A stretch of DNA of 36,492 bases from Dehalococcoidia bacterium (GCA_003556385.1 PWRA01000117.1:1-36492), one strand, 5' to 3'; shown: positions 24,951-33,610, counted from the first letter of the stretch. Made by a program: numbers and translations. The notes: generated by a model not told the origin, from the letters alone.

Positions 24951-26226
24951 ATTCGGTATCCTGCGTTATGGGAATGCGGGCCCAAACGGTGGTTCCTTCT
25001 CCGATCGTGGACTCGACACCGCTGGTGCCGCCCATGAATCCGATCCGCTCCCGCATACTGAACAGACCGCGCCCCCGCCCGCTTTCCTCCACATCCGTGA
25101 TTCTGGAAACATCAAACCCCTGCCCGTCGTCGCTGATCCTGAGTGAGAACTCTTCCGGTTGATAGACCAGCACGATGGACGCCTTCTTCGCCATGGAATG
25201 CTCGGCGATGTTGCCGATAGCGCCCTGGACAACGCGAAACAGGGCCGCCTCTACGTCGGGCGGAAACCGCATCTCCGTCCCCTGGACCTCTGTGGTTACC
25301 TCGATGTCCAGGGGCTGCAGCCTGGTCTTGGCATGCTGACGGGCAGCTGCGGCCAAACCCAGCGTATCCAGCACAGCCGGGTGAAGGTTGGAGATCACCC
25401 TGCTAACTTCCCTGTGTACCTGCACTGTCAGCGACTGGGCCTTCTTCAGCCCGGCGATGAACTGGGCATCCTGATCGCCGGATCTTGCCGATATTTCAAT
25501 CAATGCTTCCAGCTGAAGCGCTATCCCGGAGAGCGATTGACTGGTCTCGTCGTGTAGCTCCCGGGCAATTCTTCTCCGTTCCGCCTCTTCCGCCGCCAGA
25601 TTCTGCCGTGCGAGTTTGCGTAATCTTTCCCGTGCTCCTCGGAGTCGCTCATGCAGTCTTGCCTGCTCGATAGCTATGCCGAGCTGGTCTCCGATAGAGT
25701 GCAACATATGCACATCCCCTTTGGTGAAGCGGTGAGGCATGTGGCTGGCGACATTCATCACGCCCAGAACGCTGTTCTTTGCTCTCAGGGGGACGCTGAT
25801 GAAGGCCCTCAGATCTTCTGAGCTTATCAGATCCATGTAGGCGGCGTCGGGTTCGGATGATATGTCCTCAAGCAGCACCGATCTGCCGTCCTGTGCCACC
25901 TTTCCCGCGACCCCCTCGCCCAGTTTAAGATGCATGCCTTCGGCGTATCTGGCGGATAGTCCACGATAGACGCGGTAGAACAGCATCTGGCTCGGCTCGT
26001 CGAGTAGCATAATGCCACCGACGGCGCCGTTCATGATGCCAAGAACATTGTCCAGGCCGATCCTGAGGATTGCGTCCAGGTCATCCAGTCCGCTGATCGC
26101 CGCCGAGACCCGACTCAAAGCCACCAGATCATGATAGTGTCCTTCCACCTCAACGCCCGACCCCGAACGACCTGTGCCGGGGTCGGCCTGTCCGGCAGCC
26201 CTGTTGCCCCTCTTGTCCTCTTTCAC
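24922..26226 (-). CDS. GAF-domain histidine kinase of the NarX/DegS (HisKA_3) type
   Basis: The 434-residue kinase has no TM segment and is likely cytoplasmic. A GAF domain spans about 35-190, followed by a coiled coil (about 190-220), the HisKA_3 box RRRIARELHDETSQSLSG with H225, and an HATPase domain (about 320-420) with N339, DDGQGFD (366-372) and the GRGRGLFSMRERI lid. The GAF domain suggests sensing of a small ligand, redox state or gas. It contains few cysteines, so an Fe-S GAF sensor is not obvious. The start is GTG at 26226 with AGGGA close upstream. It forms a pair with the NarL-type regulator. Confidence 0.9.
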   Translation of the reverse strand: MKEDKRGNRAAGQADPGTGRSGSGVEVEGHYHDLVALSRVSAAISGLDDLDAILRIGLDNVLGIMNGAVGGIMLLDEPSQMLFYRVYRGLSARYAEGMHLKLGEGVAGKVAQDGRSVLLEDISSEPDAAYMDLISSEDLRAFISVPLRAKNSVLGVMNVASHMPHRFTKGDVHMLHSIGDQLGIAIEQARLHERLRGARERLRKLARQNLAAEEAERRRIARELHDETSQSLSGIALQLEALIEISARSGDQDAQFIAGLKKAQSLTVQVHREVSRVISNLHPAVLDTLGLAAAARQHAKTRLQPLDIEVTTEVQGTEMRFPPDVEAALFRVVQGAIGNIAEHSMAKKASIVLVYQPEEFSLRISDDGQGFDVSRITDVEESGRGRGLFSMRERIGFMGGTSGVESTIGEGTTVWARIPITQDTEYGKNKSTGD

Positions 26227-26659
26227 CGTCCCTTAACTCGCGCGGTTGCCTTAGACCACGAATAACGAGCAAAACCCTGCAGCGTATCCCGCCGTAGCCA
26301 GGAGAATTTTTGCAGGTAAGCCTATACAAAACTACCCTCTTTTGCAACTTGGTTTCCGCTATCTGGGGGCACCCCTGACGGGTAACGCGCCATGCAGTAC
26401 GGATTGCCGGAGGCTGACACCCGGCTCAGGGGGGGAGAACGCGGGATCGTCTTATCACGTGCAGCCGGGCCAACGCCGGCCCGTGCCCGCCACGAAAGAC
26501 CGGGCACCGAGTAACCGCCGGCGTGTTCCGGATCAGCGGGCTCGCAGATAACCGGATGGGTGAATCGGTTATCGGACTGCTGCGGCGAGATTCAGGACGC
26601 ACTGCGTGATAATGAGAACCACCCCCCGAAAACTCCCGGTCGATGATCGGAAGCGTAGA
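26227..26659. other. Intergenic region between the histidine kinase and tRNA-Ser genes
   Basis: These 433 bases hold no convincing gene. Structured elements are an 8-bp inverted repeat at 26547-26573 and a 6-bp GC-rich stem-loop at 26466-26483. The kinase promoter probably lies at about 26300-26350 on the minus strand, but I could not define it well. Confidence 0.4.
26547..26573. repeat. 8-bp inverted repeat GATAACCG/CGGTTATC
   Basis: GATAACCG (26547-26554) and CGGTTATC (26566-26573) are perfect inverted copies with an 11-base spacer. The form suits a dimeric regulator site or a stem-loop after the tRNA-Ser transcript. No T-run follows on either strand. Confidence 0.45.
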
Positions 26660-26748
<89 letters not shown>

Positions 26749-26812
26749 GTTGCTGTTCGTGCCTGCGACAACGTCAGCTACTGGCAAGCTGTCGCTGTCA
26801 CCCTCTGACCGG

Positions 26813-26897
26813 CGGAGAGGGTGGGATTCGAACCCACGAGGCATTTCTGCCTACCGCTTTTCGAGAGCGGCACCATCAACCACTCGGTCACCTCTCC
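26813..26897 (-). tRNA. tRNA-Ser (anticodon CGA)
   Basis: The acceptor GGAGAGG (26897-26891) pairs with CCTCTCC (26820-26814), discriminator G. The anticodon stem CCGCT/AGCGG encloses CTCGAAA with anticodon CGA. The long variable arm (AGGCA/TGCCT) marks class II. The bases after the discriminator are CCG, so CCA must be added or completed after transcription. It reads UCG. The T-arm is identical to that of the neighbouring tRNA-Ser(GGA). Confidence 0.95.
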
Positions 26898-26912
26898 CCA
26901 ATCGAACTACCA

Positions 26913-26918
26913 ATTATA
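26913..26918 (-). promoter_or_regulatory. -10 element of the tRNA-Ser pair
   Basis: A perfect TATAAT on the minus strand predicts a start near 26906, about 9 bases before tRNA-Ser(CGA). No good -35 was found 16-18 bases upstream. Confidence 0.5.
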
Positions 26919-27010
26919 ACACAGAGGTCCGCCTCCGCTTGCCGGCCCTTGGACGTCCCTCTATCCGTGTAGTATGATTGCCTCACTGTGCGCGACCGCA
27001 GGAGCCGTCT

Positions 27011-28021
27011 GTGATCTGGTTCCAGTTCGTTCTCTGCCTGGCAATCATCCTATTTGCGGGAACGAGGCTCGCCCGGTACGGCGATACTATCGCCGATGAG
27101 TCGAGGTTGGGCCGCATCTGGATCGGGGTTGTGCTCATCGCCTTCATCACCACCATGCCTGAACTGGTCACCGGGGTGAGTTCGGTGGCTCTGGTCGGCT
27201 CGCCCGATCTAGCTTTGGGCGTCGTCCTGGGAAGCTGCTGTTTCAACCTTCTCATCGTGGCGTTGCTGGATATCCGACACACCCGCACACCGGTCCTCAC
27301 AATGGCGAGCCCGAGGCATGCGCTAACGATCAGATGGGGGACCATGCTCATCGCCATCGCAGGCGCAGGAATAGCCTTCGGTGGCGTGGCTATCCCCTCG
27401 ATTCCCGGGTGGCTGGGTATCCCGAGCATCCTCATCCTCGCGCTGTACTTGCTGGGCATGTGGTGGATATTCCGTCGCGAGCGCAGCCACCGTTCAGATG
27501 CAGCCCCACCGGTCTCAGCCGCTCCTGACAGTCTCTCTATGAGAGCGGTGGGCATCAGATTTGCCGTGGCGGCAGCAGCAGTCATCGCTGCCGGCATATG
27601 GCTGTCGTATATCGGCGACGGGATCAGTGAGACCACCGGGTGGGGCGGCACGTTCGTCGGGGCTTTGTTCCTTGCCATCACGACCTCGGCACCCGAACTG
27701 GTGATCGCCTTCACTGCCCTCCGCATCGGTGCCGTGGCCCTGGCGGTGGCCGGTCTGCTGGGGGCGAACATGCTGAATATGGCCATTCTGGTCCCGATTG
27801 ACCTCGCTCACGGAGCAGGGTGTGTTCTTGCGGCTGTGTCAAGCAGTCAGCTCATTATTGCCGGCGTGGCGATTACGATGAGCCTGGTGGTGATTGCCGG
27901 GCTGAGGTTTGGCCGCAGTCGTAAACTCCTCAGGATAGCCAGCTGGTATGCGCCCGTGTTGATCGCGTTCTATATAGTCGGCGCCTATGCCCTGTTTGCA
28001 TCAATTTCAGGTATGTGGTAA
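27011..28021 (+). CDS. CaCA-family (YrbG-like) sodium/calcium-type exchanger
   Basis: From the GTG at 27011 this is 336 residues with about ten TM helices in two inverted halves. The alpha-repeats are visible as TTMPELVTGVSSVALVGSPDLALG...GSCCFNLLI and TSAPELVIAFTALRIGAVALAV...GANMLNMAI, the ion-binding pattern of cation/Ca2+ exchangers. The first repeat has GSCCFN where GSNIFN is usual. It would exchange Ca2+ or another cation against Na+ or H+. The GTG is favoured over the upstream TTG (26978) because AGGAG lies 6 bases upstream. A weak promoter may lie at 26949-26978. It is divergent from the tRNA-Ser genes. Confidence 0.87.
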   Translation: MIWFQFVLCLAIILFAGTRLARYGDTIADESRLGRIWIGVVLIAFITTMPELVTGVSSVALVGSPDLALGVVLGSCCFNLLIVALLDIRHTRTPVLTMASPRHALTIRWGTMLIAIAGAGIAFGGVAIPSIPGWLGIPSILILALYLLGMWWIFRRERSHRSDAAPPVSAAPDSLSMRAVGIRFAVAAAAVIAAGIWLSYIGDGISETTGWGGTFVGALFLAITTSAPELVIAFTALRIGAVALAVAGLLGANMLNMAILVPIDLAHGAGCVLAAVSSSQLIIAGVAITMSLVVIAGLRFGRSRKLLRIASWYAPVLIAFYIVGAYALFASISGMW

Positions 28022-28066
28022 ATTGTGGACTGCTGGATAGTGGCTCTCAGGTCAAGTCAAAGGCCG

Positions 28067-28138
28067 GCCCCTGTAGCTCAGAGGATAGAGCACTGGCCTC
28101 CGGAGCCAGGTGCAAGGGTTCGAGTCCCTTCAGGGGCG
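28067..28138 (+). tRNA. tRNA-Arg (anticodon CCG)
   Basis: GCCCCTG pairs with CAGGGGC, discriminator G. The D arm is GCTC...GAGC, anticodon stem CTGGC/GCCAG encloses CTCCGGA with anticodon CCG, and the T arm is AAGGGTTCGAGTCCCTT. CCA is not encoded. It reads CGG. It ends 26 bases before the porG ATG, so the tRNA and the por operon may share a transcript. Confidence 0.95.
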
Positions 28139-28164
28139 GTTTCAGATTAGAGTCGGATTCTCCT

Positions 28165-28722
28165 ATGAGTAAACTCATCGAGATAAGATGGCACGGCAGG
28201 GGCGGATTGGGGGCTGTGACTTCGGCGGAGTTAGTTGCCCGTGCTGCTATAAATGAAGGCAAGTATGCCCAATCCTTTCCCAGCTTTGGACCTGAGAGAC
28301 GGGGCGCGCCGGTGCTCGCTTTCCTCAGGGTGAGCGATGAACCTATCAGAATCCGGACGGTAATACACCGCCCGGACGCAGTGGCAGTGCTCGACCCGGG
28401 CTTGTTACACGCAGTCGATGTGACGGCGGGGCTGAAGAACGGAGGCACGATCATAATCAACTCGCGAAAATCGCCCGCTGAACTGAAGTCTGAGTTCAAA
28501 TTCGAGTGGCCGGTAGCCTCTGTGTACGCCACGAAGATAGCCCGAGAGACGATAGGCCTGCCCATTACCAACACGTCGATGATCGGTGCGCTACTGAGGG
28601 TTATCGAAATCGTTAAGATAAACTCTCTGATGGCTCAGTTTCAAGAACGCTTCGGGTTTCGGGCCAAGGGAAATATCGAAGCCATGAGAAGAGCTTACGA
28701 TGAGACGGTGGTGCAGGAGTAA
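28165..28722 (+). CDS. porG: 2-oxoacid:acceptor oxidoreductase gamma subunit
   Basis: This 185-residue protein matches the PorG/KorG family. It begins IEIRWHGRGGLGAVTSAELV, has QSFPSFGPERRGAPV and the A-x-LDPGLL segment, and ends in a helical region. In pyruvate-type oxidoreductases the gamma subunit binds CoA and completes the active site. The frame extends upstream through the tRNA-Arg, but the family start is the ATG at 28165. There is no clear Shine-Dalgarno site, so initiation may be leaderless or rely on processing of the tRNA. It is the first gene of the porGDAB-nuoE-nuoF-hoxU-like cluster. Confidence 0.93.
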   Translation: MSKLIEIRWHGRGGLGAVTSAELVARAAINEGKYAQSFPSFGPERRGAPVLAFLRVSDEPIRIRTVIHRPDAVAVLDPGLLHAVDVTAGLKNGGTIIINSRKSPAELKSEFKFEWPVASVYATKIARETIGLPITNTSMIGALLRVIEIVKINSLMAQFQERFGFRAKGNIEAMRRAYDETVVQE

Positions 28723-28725
28723 GCA

Positions 28726-29013
28726 ATGACGGACAAGCTAACCTGGAAGGACATGGAAGTAGGCAATATTGTGAAAGAAGCAGGCAATGCCTGCTTCCGC
28801 AGGACCGGCGACTGGAGAACAGAGAGACCCATACTGGACAAGGACAAATGCATCAAATGCGCTCTATGCTGGCTGTATTGTCCCGATGCGTCCATAAAGC
28901 CCGGTGAGGACGGGTATTACGAGGCCGACCTCTATTACTGCAAAGGGTGCGCGATCTGCGCCAGAATATGTCCCGTGGAAGCTATAAGCATGACAGAAGA
29001 GGAGGAGAGATGA
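28726..29013 (+). CDS. porD: 2-oxoacid:acceptor oxidoreductase delta subunit, 2[4Fe-4S] ferredoxin
   Basis: The 95-residue ferredoxin-like subunit has an N-terminal PorD extension (RRTGDWRTERPILDKDKC) and two clusters, C42-C45-C48-C52 and C72-C75-C78-C82, each CX2CX2CX3CP. It takes electrons from the thiamine-diphosphate site in PorB and passes them to an external acceptor. It is 3 bases after porG and overlaps porA by 4 bases (ATGA), so the subunits are made together. Confidence 0.95.
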   Translation: MTDKLTWKDMEVGNIVKEAGNACFRRTGDWRTERPILDKDKCIKCALCWLYCPDASIKPGEDGYYEADLYYCKGCAICARICPVEAISMTEEEER

Positions 29014-30203
29014 GCCGAAGAGTGGCGTTAGAAGCCTCCCATGCGGTAGCGGAGGCAACCAGGATGGCCGATGTCGATGTCATCTCTGCCTACCCGATAA
29101 CACCGCAGACGCATATCCCGGAGCGTCTTGCCGAAATGGTCGCCTACGGTGATCTGGATGCTGCTTATATACCGGTGGAATCAGAGCATTCGGCCATGAG
29201 CGCTTGTCTGGGAGCCGCTGCGGTAGGCGCCCGGACCTTCACGGCCACCGCCGGACAGGGACTGGAGCTCATGCACGAGGTGGTATACGTTGCCTCCGCA
29301 ATGAGATACCCTGTGATCATGGCGGTAGCCAACAGGGCCCTTTCGGCACCGTTGAGCGTCTGGGGCGATCACTCCGACGCCATGGCGGTGCGCGACACGG
29401 GCTGGATACAGGTGTTCTGTCAGAACAGCCAGGAGGCGTTCGACCTGACAATATGGGCCTTTCGCGTCGGAGAAGATCCTCAAGTGTTGCTGCCGGTTAT
29501 GGTCCATCTGGACGGGTTTACGCTGTCACACGTAACCGAGCCGGTCCTGCTACCGGAACAAAGCGAGGTGGATAGGTTCCTCCCCAGGTACCACTACCGG
29601 TTCGCACTGAACCCCGATCAGCCCATGACTCATGGAGCGTTCGGCCCTCCAGAAATATACGCAGAGACGAAGCTGGCTCAAGCAGTGGTGTTCGACAACT
29701 GCAAGAAAACCATACTCCAGGGGTGGCAGGAGTTCCGAGACATTTTCGGGCGCCACTATAACCCGGTGGAGGAGTACAGGACGGAAAACGCCGAGACACT
29801 GCTTCTGACCATAGGCAGTTTCACTGAGACGGCGAAGATCGTGGTAGATGCAAGGCGGGAGAAGGGCGAGGCCGTAGGGCTGATAAGCCTGCGTCTGTGG
29901 CGCCCCTTCCCATTTGAAGAGTTTCGCCGGGCTGTGAGAGGGGCAAAGACACTGATAGTCTTCGAGAGGGCTATATCCTTCGGCCTCGGGGGGCCCGTGG
30001 TTGCCGAGGTCAGGTCTGCCCTGTACGACGAAGAGACAAGGCCCAAAGTTGCCAGCATCATAGGCGGTCTGGGCGGTCGCGACATGTCCGAAGAGGACTT
30101 CGAGTATGTTATCGATAGAGGTAGAGAAGTCGCTGAAAAGGGCTCCGACAGGGTGCTTGAGACGGTCGGCATACGGGGCGAATCGGAAGCGCTCAAGCGA
30201 TAG
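29010..30203 (+). CDS. porA: 2-oxoacid (probably pyruvate):acceptor oxidoreductase alpha subunit
   Basis: PorA is the pyrimidine-domain subunit. The 397 residues contain SAYPITPQT, VESEHSAMSACLGAA, FTATAGQGLELM and LPVMVHLDGFTLSH, which are classical for the pyruvate/2-ketoisovalerate group, with a transketolase C-terminal domain near 260-340. The ATG at 29010 has GGAGGAG upstream and overlaps the porD stop; an earlier in-frame start exists but lies within porD. The four-subunit order gamma-delta-alpha-beta is the archaeal-type and anaerobe-type POR. Pyruvate is the most likely substrate, but 2-oxoisovalerate cannot be ruled out. Confidence 0.93.
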   Translation: MSRRVALEASHAVAEATRMADVDVISAYPITPQTHIPERLAEMVAYGDLDAAYIPVESEHSAMSACLGAAAVGARTFTATAGQGLELMHEVVYVASAMRYPVIMAVANRALSAPLSVWGDHSDAMAVRDTGWIQVFCQNSQEAFDLTIWAFRVGEDPQVLLPVMVHLDGFTLSHVTEPVLLPEQSEVDRFLPRYHYRFALNPDQPMTHGAFGPPEIYAETKLAQAVVFDNCKKTILQGWQEFRDIFGRHYNPVEEYRTENAETLLLTIGSFTETAKIVVDARREKGEAVGLISLRLWRPFPFEEFRRAVRGAKTLIVFERAISFGLGGPVVAEVRSALYDEETRPKVASIIGGLGGRDMSEEDFEYVIDRGREVAEKGSDRVLETVGIRGESEALKR

Positions 30204-30223
30204 CTGTATATAAAGGATAGGAA

Positions 30224-31171
30224 ATGGCAATAACGGAAGTGAAGTTCGGCGACAGGCTGCTAACGTCCAAGGAGTTTCTGGCCGAAGGGCATAATTTCTG
30301 CATCGGTTGCGGCGAGCCCATGGCGATCAGAATGGTCCTGAAGACTCTCGGGGAGAACGTGATAATGGCCATGGCAACCGGCTGTGATGAGGTAACTACC
30401 ACTCCGCTCCCCTATACGTCCTGGCGGATACCCTGGATGCACACGCTTTTCGAGAACACAGCGGCCGAGATCTCGGGTGTGGAGGCCGGACTCAAGATCC
30501 TGATGAAGAAAGGCAGGATTCCTGAGAGGCGTATCACCTGCATCGCCATGGCCGGAGACGGCGGAACAAGCGATATCGGGCTGCAGGCTCTGTCGGGCGC
30601 ACTGGAGAGAGGCCATGACTTCGTGTACATCTGTCTTGACAATGAAGCCTACATGAATACTGGAATCCAGAGGTCGAGTTCTACACCATACGGCGCTTCG
30701 ACCACCACAGCTCCGGCCGGGAAAATGAGCATGGGGCAGATCACCCGCAAGAAGAACATCGTGGCCATCGCGGCCGCCCATGGCATACCATACGTGGCAA
30801 CGGCCTCGCCCAGCTACCACTTTGACCTGATGAGAAAGGTGAGAAAGGCGGCCGATACGAAAGGGCCGGCCTATGTGCATATCCTGACGCCCTGCCCCAC
30901 GGGCTGGAGGTGTGGCGGTGATATCACGGTGCAGATAGGTCAGCTCGCCGTGCAAACCGGCGTCTTCCCCCTGTATGAGATAGAGCATGGGCGTTACCGG
31001 CTCAACGCTGATCCCCCGAGGCTCAAACCCATTGAGGAATACCTGAAGCTACAGGGACGATACCGGCACTTGACAGACGATCACGTGGCAAGAATCCAGG
31101 AGATGGTAAACGAGGACTACGCCGGACTCAAAGAGAAAGCGGCCTGTTTTCCAGTCGAAGCGAAGGAATAG
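30224..31171 (+). CDS. porB: 2-oxoacid (probably pyruvate):acceptor oxidoreductase beta subunit
   Basis: PorB binds thiamine diphosphate and a [4Fe-4S] cluster. The 315-residue protein has cluster cysteines C26 and C29 (FCIGCGEP) and C54 (ATGCDE), with C224 in TPCPTGW as the likely fourth. The cofactor motif runs from MAGDGGTSDIG (109-119) to LDNEAYMNTG (138-147). It converts pyruvate and CoA to acetyl-CoA and CO2, or the reverse, with low-potential electrons sent to PorD. The next gene, nuoE, starts 3 bases after the stop, linking the oxidoreductase to a diaphorase module. Confidence 0.95.
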   Translation: MAITEVKFGDRLLTSKEFLAEGHNFCIGCGEPMAIRMVLKTLGENVIMAMATGCDEVTTTPLPYTSWRIPWMHTLFENTAAEISGVEAGLKILMKKGRIPERRITCIAMAGDGGTSDIGLQALSGALERGHDFVYICLDNEAYMNTGIQRSSSTPYGASTTTAPAGKMSMGQITRKKNIVAIAAAHGIPYVATASPSYHFDLMRKVRKAADTKGPAYVHILTPCPTGWRCGGDITVQIGQLAVQTGVFPLYEIEHGRYRLNADPPRLKPIEEYLKLQGRYRHLTDDHVARIQEMVNEDYAGLKEKAACFPVEAKE

Positions 31172-31174
31172 CAG

Positions 31175-31663
31175 ATGATGGTGTCAACAACAAAGAGCAA
31201 AGGTCTACCGAAGGCTTCCGGGGCGGTGAAGAAGGCTGTCGGCAGCTATGGGAAGGACAAAGAGGCGCTAATCCAGGTCCTTCTTGATCTGCAGGCGGTG
31301 TTTGGATGGTTGCCACCGGGGGTCTTGAGAGAAGTGAGTGAGCAACTGGATGTGCCTGTCGTACAGGTCTACCGAATCGCCAGCTACTATAAGGCTTTCA
31401 GCCTTCAGCCCAGGGGCCGGCACATTATCAAGGTCTGCATGGGCACGGCATGCCAGGTGCGTCGTTCGCCGCAGCTTCTGAACACCATCTCAGCCGTCTT
31501 GAAGATGAAGCCGTGCGAGACCTCGACAGACGGGCGGTTTACTCTGGAGACGGTCAACTGCCTTGGCTGTTGTGCGATGGGTCCTGTGGTTGCGATCGAC
31601 GACGTGTACCACAGCAACCCTTCGACTGCCGACCTCCAGAAGGTATTTGAGTCGGCTGAATAG
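31175..31663 (+). CDS. NuoE-like [2Fe-2S] subunit of the POR-linked module
   Basis: This 162-residue protein has a helical N-terminus (about 20-80) and a thioredoxin-like [2Fe-2S] domain. The cluster motifs are intact: VCMGTACQVRRS (CX4C) and VNCLGCCAMGPV (CX3C). It is a paralogue of the NuoE at 19888 but clearly diverged in sequence. Either of the two adjacent ATG codons may be the start. Its position between porB and the second NuoF suggests that it docks a diaphorase onto the 2-oxoacid oxidoreductase. Confidence 0.92.
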   Translation: MMVSTTKSKGLPKASGAVKKAVGSYGKDKEALIQVLLDLQAVFGWLPPGVLREVSEQLDVPVVQVYRIASYYKAFSLQPRGRHIIKVCMGTACQVRRSPQLLNTISAVLKMKPCETSTDGRFTLETVNCLGCCAMGPVVAIDDVYHSNPSTADLQKVFESAE

Positions 31664-31672
31664 AGGCAAACT

Positions 31673-33604
31673 ATGGCAAGTAAGAGAATCTCCTCGGCAA
31701 AAGAGCTCGAGCAACTGGGAAGGGATATTGCCTCGAAGGCAGATCCGGACAAGCGTATCGTCAGCATATGCACGATGTCGGTCTGCGGACAGAGTCGGGG
31801 CAGCGGCGCTATTGCCGAGAGATTTGCAGAGGAGATCAGGCGCGCCGGTCTCGAGGAGAAGGCAGAGGTAAGGCAGACGGGATGCCAGGGGTTCTGTGAG
31901 AGAGAGCCGGTGGTCATCATCTTCCCGGAGGGCTTCTACTATGTTAACGTCGAGCCTGACGATGTTCCCGAGATCGTTTCGGCGACACTGAGCAAGGGCG
32001 AACTGGTCGAACGGCTTCTCTATACCGATCCTACCACGGGTGAACGAGCAGCCAAAGAATCGGATATTCCATTCTACAGCCACCAGATGCCCATCGTATT
32101 CGGCGACAACCGGCGTATAAACCCCAGGGAGATAGATGATTACATAGGTCTCGGGGGATACGGTGCACTCTCGAAAGCTCTGTTCCAGATGTCTCCGGAG
32201 CAGGTCCTGGACGAGGTGAAGAAATCGAACCTGAGGGGCAGGGGTGGCGGGGGATTCCCAACGGGACGAAAATGGGAAACGACCCGGAACGCTTCTGGGG
32301 AGACGAAATACGTGCTGGTTAACTGCGATGAGGGAGATCCCGGCGCATATATGGACAGGTCTATCATGGAAGGAAACCCGCACTCCGTACTAGAGGGGCT
32401 TCTTATCGGTGCCTATGCCATAGGATCACACGAAGGTTTCATTTATGTTCGCGACGAGTATCCCCTCGCATATGACAACACGATTCAAGCCGTGAAGCAG
32501 GCCGAGGAATATGGACTCATTGGAGAGAACATACTCGGATCGGGATTCGATTTCAGGGTTAGTGTACACCGTGGAGCAGGGGCATTCGTATCGGGAGAGT
32601 CGACTGCGCTCATGAATGCCATCGAGGGTAGAGTTGGTGAACCCCGGATGAAGTATATTCGGACTGCGGTAAGCGGTCTAAAAGGAATGCCGACGTGCTT
32701 GAACAACGTGGAGACCTGGGCAAACGTCCCGCTCATCATCAACAGAGGATCTGAGTGGTTCAACTCGATCGGTACTGAAGGAAGCAAGGGAACCAAGATC
32801 TTCTCGCTGGTAGGCAAGGTAAACAATACGGGGCTCGTGGAAGTGCCTATGGGCATGACCCTCAGGCAGTTGGTCTACGACATCGGTGGCGGCATACCGC
32901 AGGGGAACAAGCTTAAGGCAGTGCAGACAGGAGGACCTTCCGGAGGGGTTATACCCGAGCAGTACCTGGACACTCCGATCGATTTCGATGAACTCACCAA
33001 GCTTGGTTCCATGATGGGGTCCGGTGGGATGGTGGTTATGGATGAGGATACCTGCATGGTAGACACAGCGAGGTACTTCATCAGCTTCTGCTGTGAGGAG
33101 TCCTGCGGGCAGTGCAGTCCCTGCCGGGAAGGGTTGAGGATGCTGCGGGAGATCCTGAATGATATCTGTGAAGGCAAGGGGCAAGAGGGCGACATAGAAG
33201 CGATTGAGGACATCGCTGAGGTAATGCAGGATGCTTCGCTATGTGCGCTGGGTGGCACCGCGGCCAACCCGGCGCTTACCACTCTGAAGTACTTCCGGGA
33301 TGAATACGAGGCCCACATCAGAGAACAACGCTGTCCGGCGCAAGCCTGCCAGGCACTCACTTGCTACTACATTGACCCTGCCCTGTGTACCGCCTGCCTG
33401 ATCTGCCGCCGTAACTGCCCCACGGAAGCGATTTACGGGGAGAAAGGCATAGTACACTGGATCGACCAGGAGAAGTGTATAAAGTGCGATACGTGTTTTC
33501 AGGTTTGTCCCCCTCGTTTCAGCGCCGTAAGAAGGATATCGGGAGAGCCCCTCCCCGAGCCTCCCGCTCCCGGCACCAGGGTTACCCGTGAGGAGAAGGG
33601 GTGA
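31673..33604 (+). CDS. NuoF/HydB-like subunit with C-terminal 2[4Fe-4S] domain and altered NADH pocket
   Basis: The 643-residue protein has an N-terminal thioredoxin-like [2Fe-2S] domain (C33, C38, C71, C75), a NuoF core with LRGRGGGGFPTGRKW (187-201), a [4Fe-4S] site (C478, C481, C484, C524) and a C-terminal ferredoxin domain (C572-C575-C578-C582, C602-C605-C608-C612). This is the HydB/HndC architecture. The FMN loop is kept, but three NADH-contact positions differ from the family: T203 for Phe after GFPTG-KW, S310 in GEST instead of GEET, and R330 where PPFPA has Phe. NADH use is therefore uncertain. It lies 9 bases after nuoE and 6 before the HoxU-like gene. Confidence 0.92.
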   Translation: MASKRISSAKELEQLGRDIASKADPDKRIVSICTMSVCGQSRGSGAIAERFAEEIRRAGLEEKAEVRQTGCQGFCEREPVVIIFPEGFYYVNVEPDDVPEIVSATLSKGELVERLLYTDPTTGERAAKESDIPFYSHQMPIVFGDNRRINPREIDDYIGLGGYGALSKALFQMSPEQVLDEVKKSNLRGRGGGGFPTGRKWETTRNASGETKYVLVNCDEGDPGAYMDRSIMEGNPHSVLEGLLIGAYAIGSHEGFIYVRDEYPLAYDNTIQAVKQAEEYGLIGENILGSGFDFRVSVHRGAGAFVSGESTALMNAIEGRVGEPRMKYIRTAVSGLKGMPTCLNNVETWANVPLIINRGSEWFNSIGTEGSKGTKIFSLVGKVNNTGLVEVPMGMTLRQLVYDIGGGIPQGNKLKAVQTGGPSGGVIPEQYLDTPIDFDELTKLGSMMGSGGMVVMDEDTCMVDTARYFISFCCEESCGQCSPCREGLRMLREILNDICEGKGQEGDIEAIEDIAEVMQDASLCALGGTAANPALTTLKYFRDEYEAHIREQRCPAQACQALTCYYIDPALCTACLICRRNCPTEAIYGEKGIVHWIDQEKCIKCDTCFQVCPPRFSAVRRISGEPLPEPPAPGTRVTREEKG

Positions 33605-33610
33605 GTTGAT

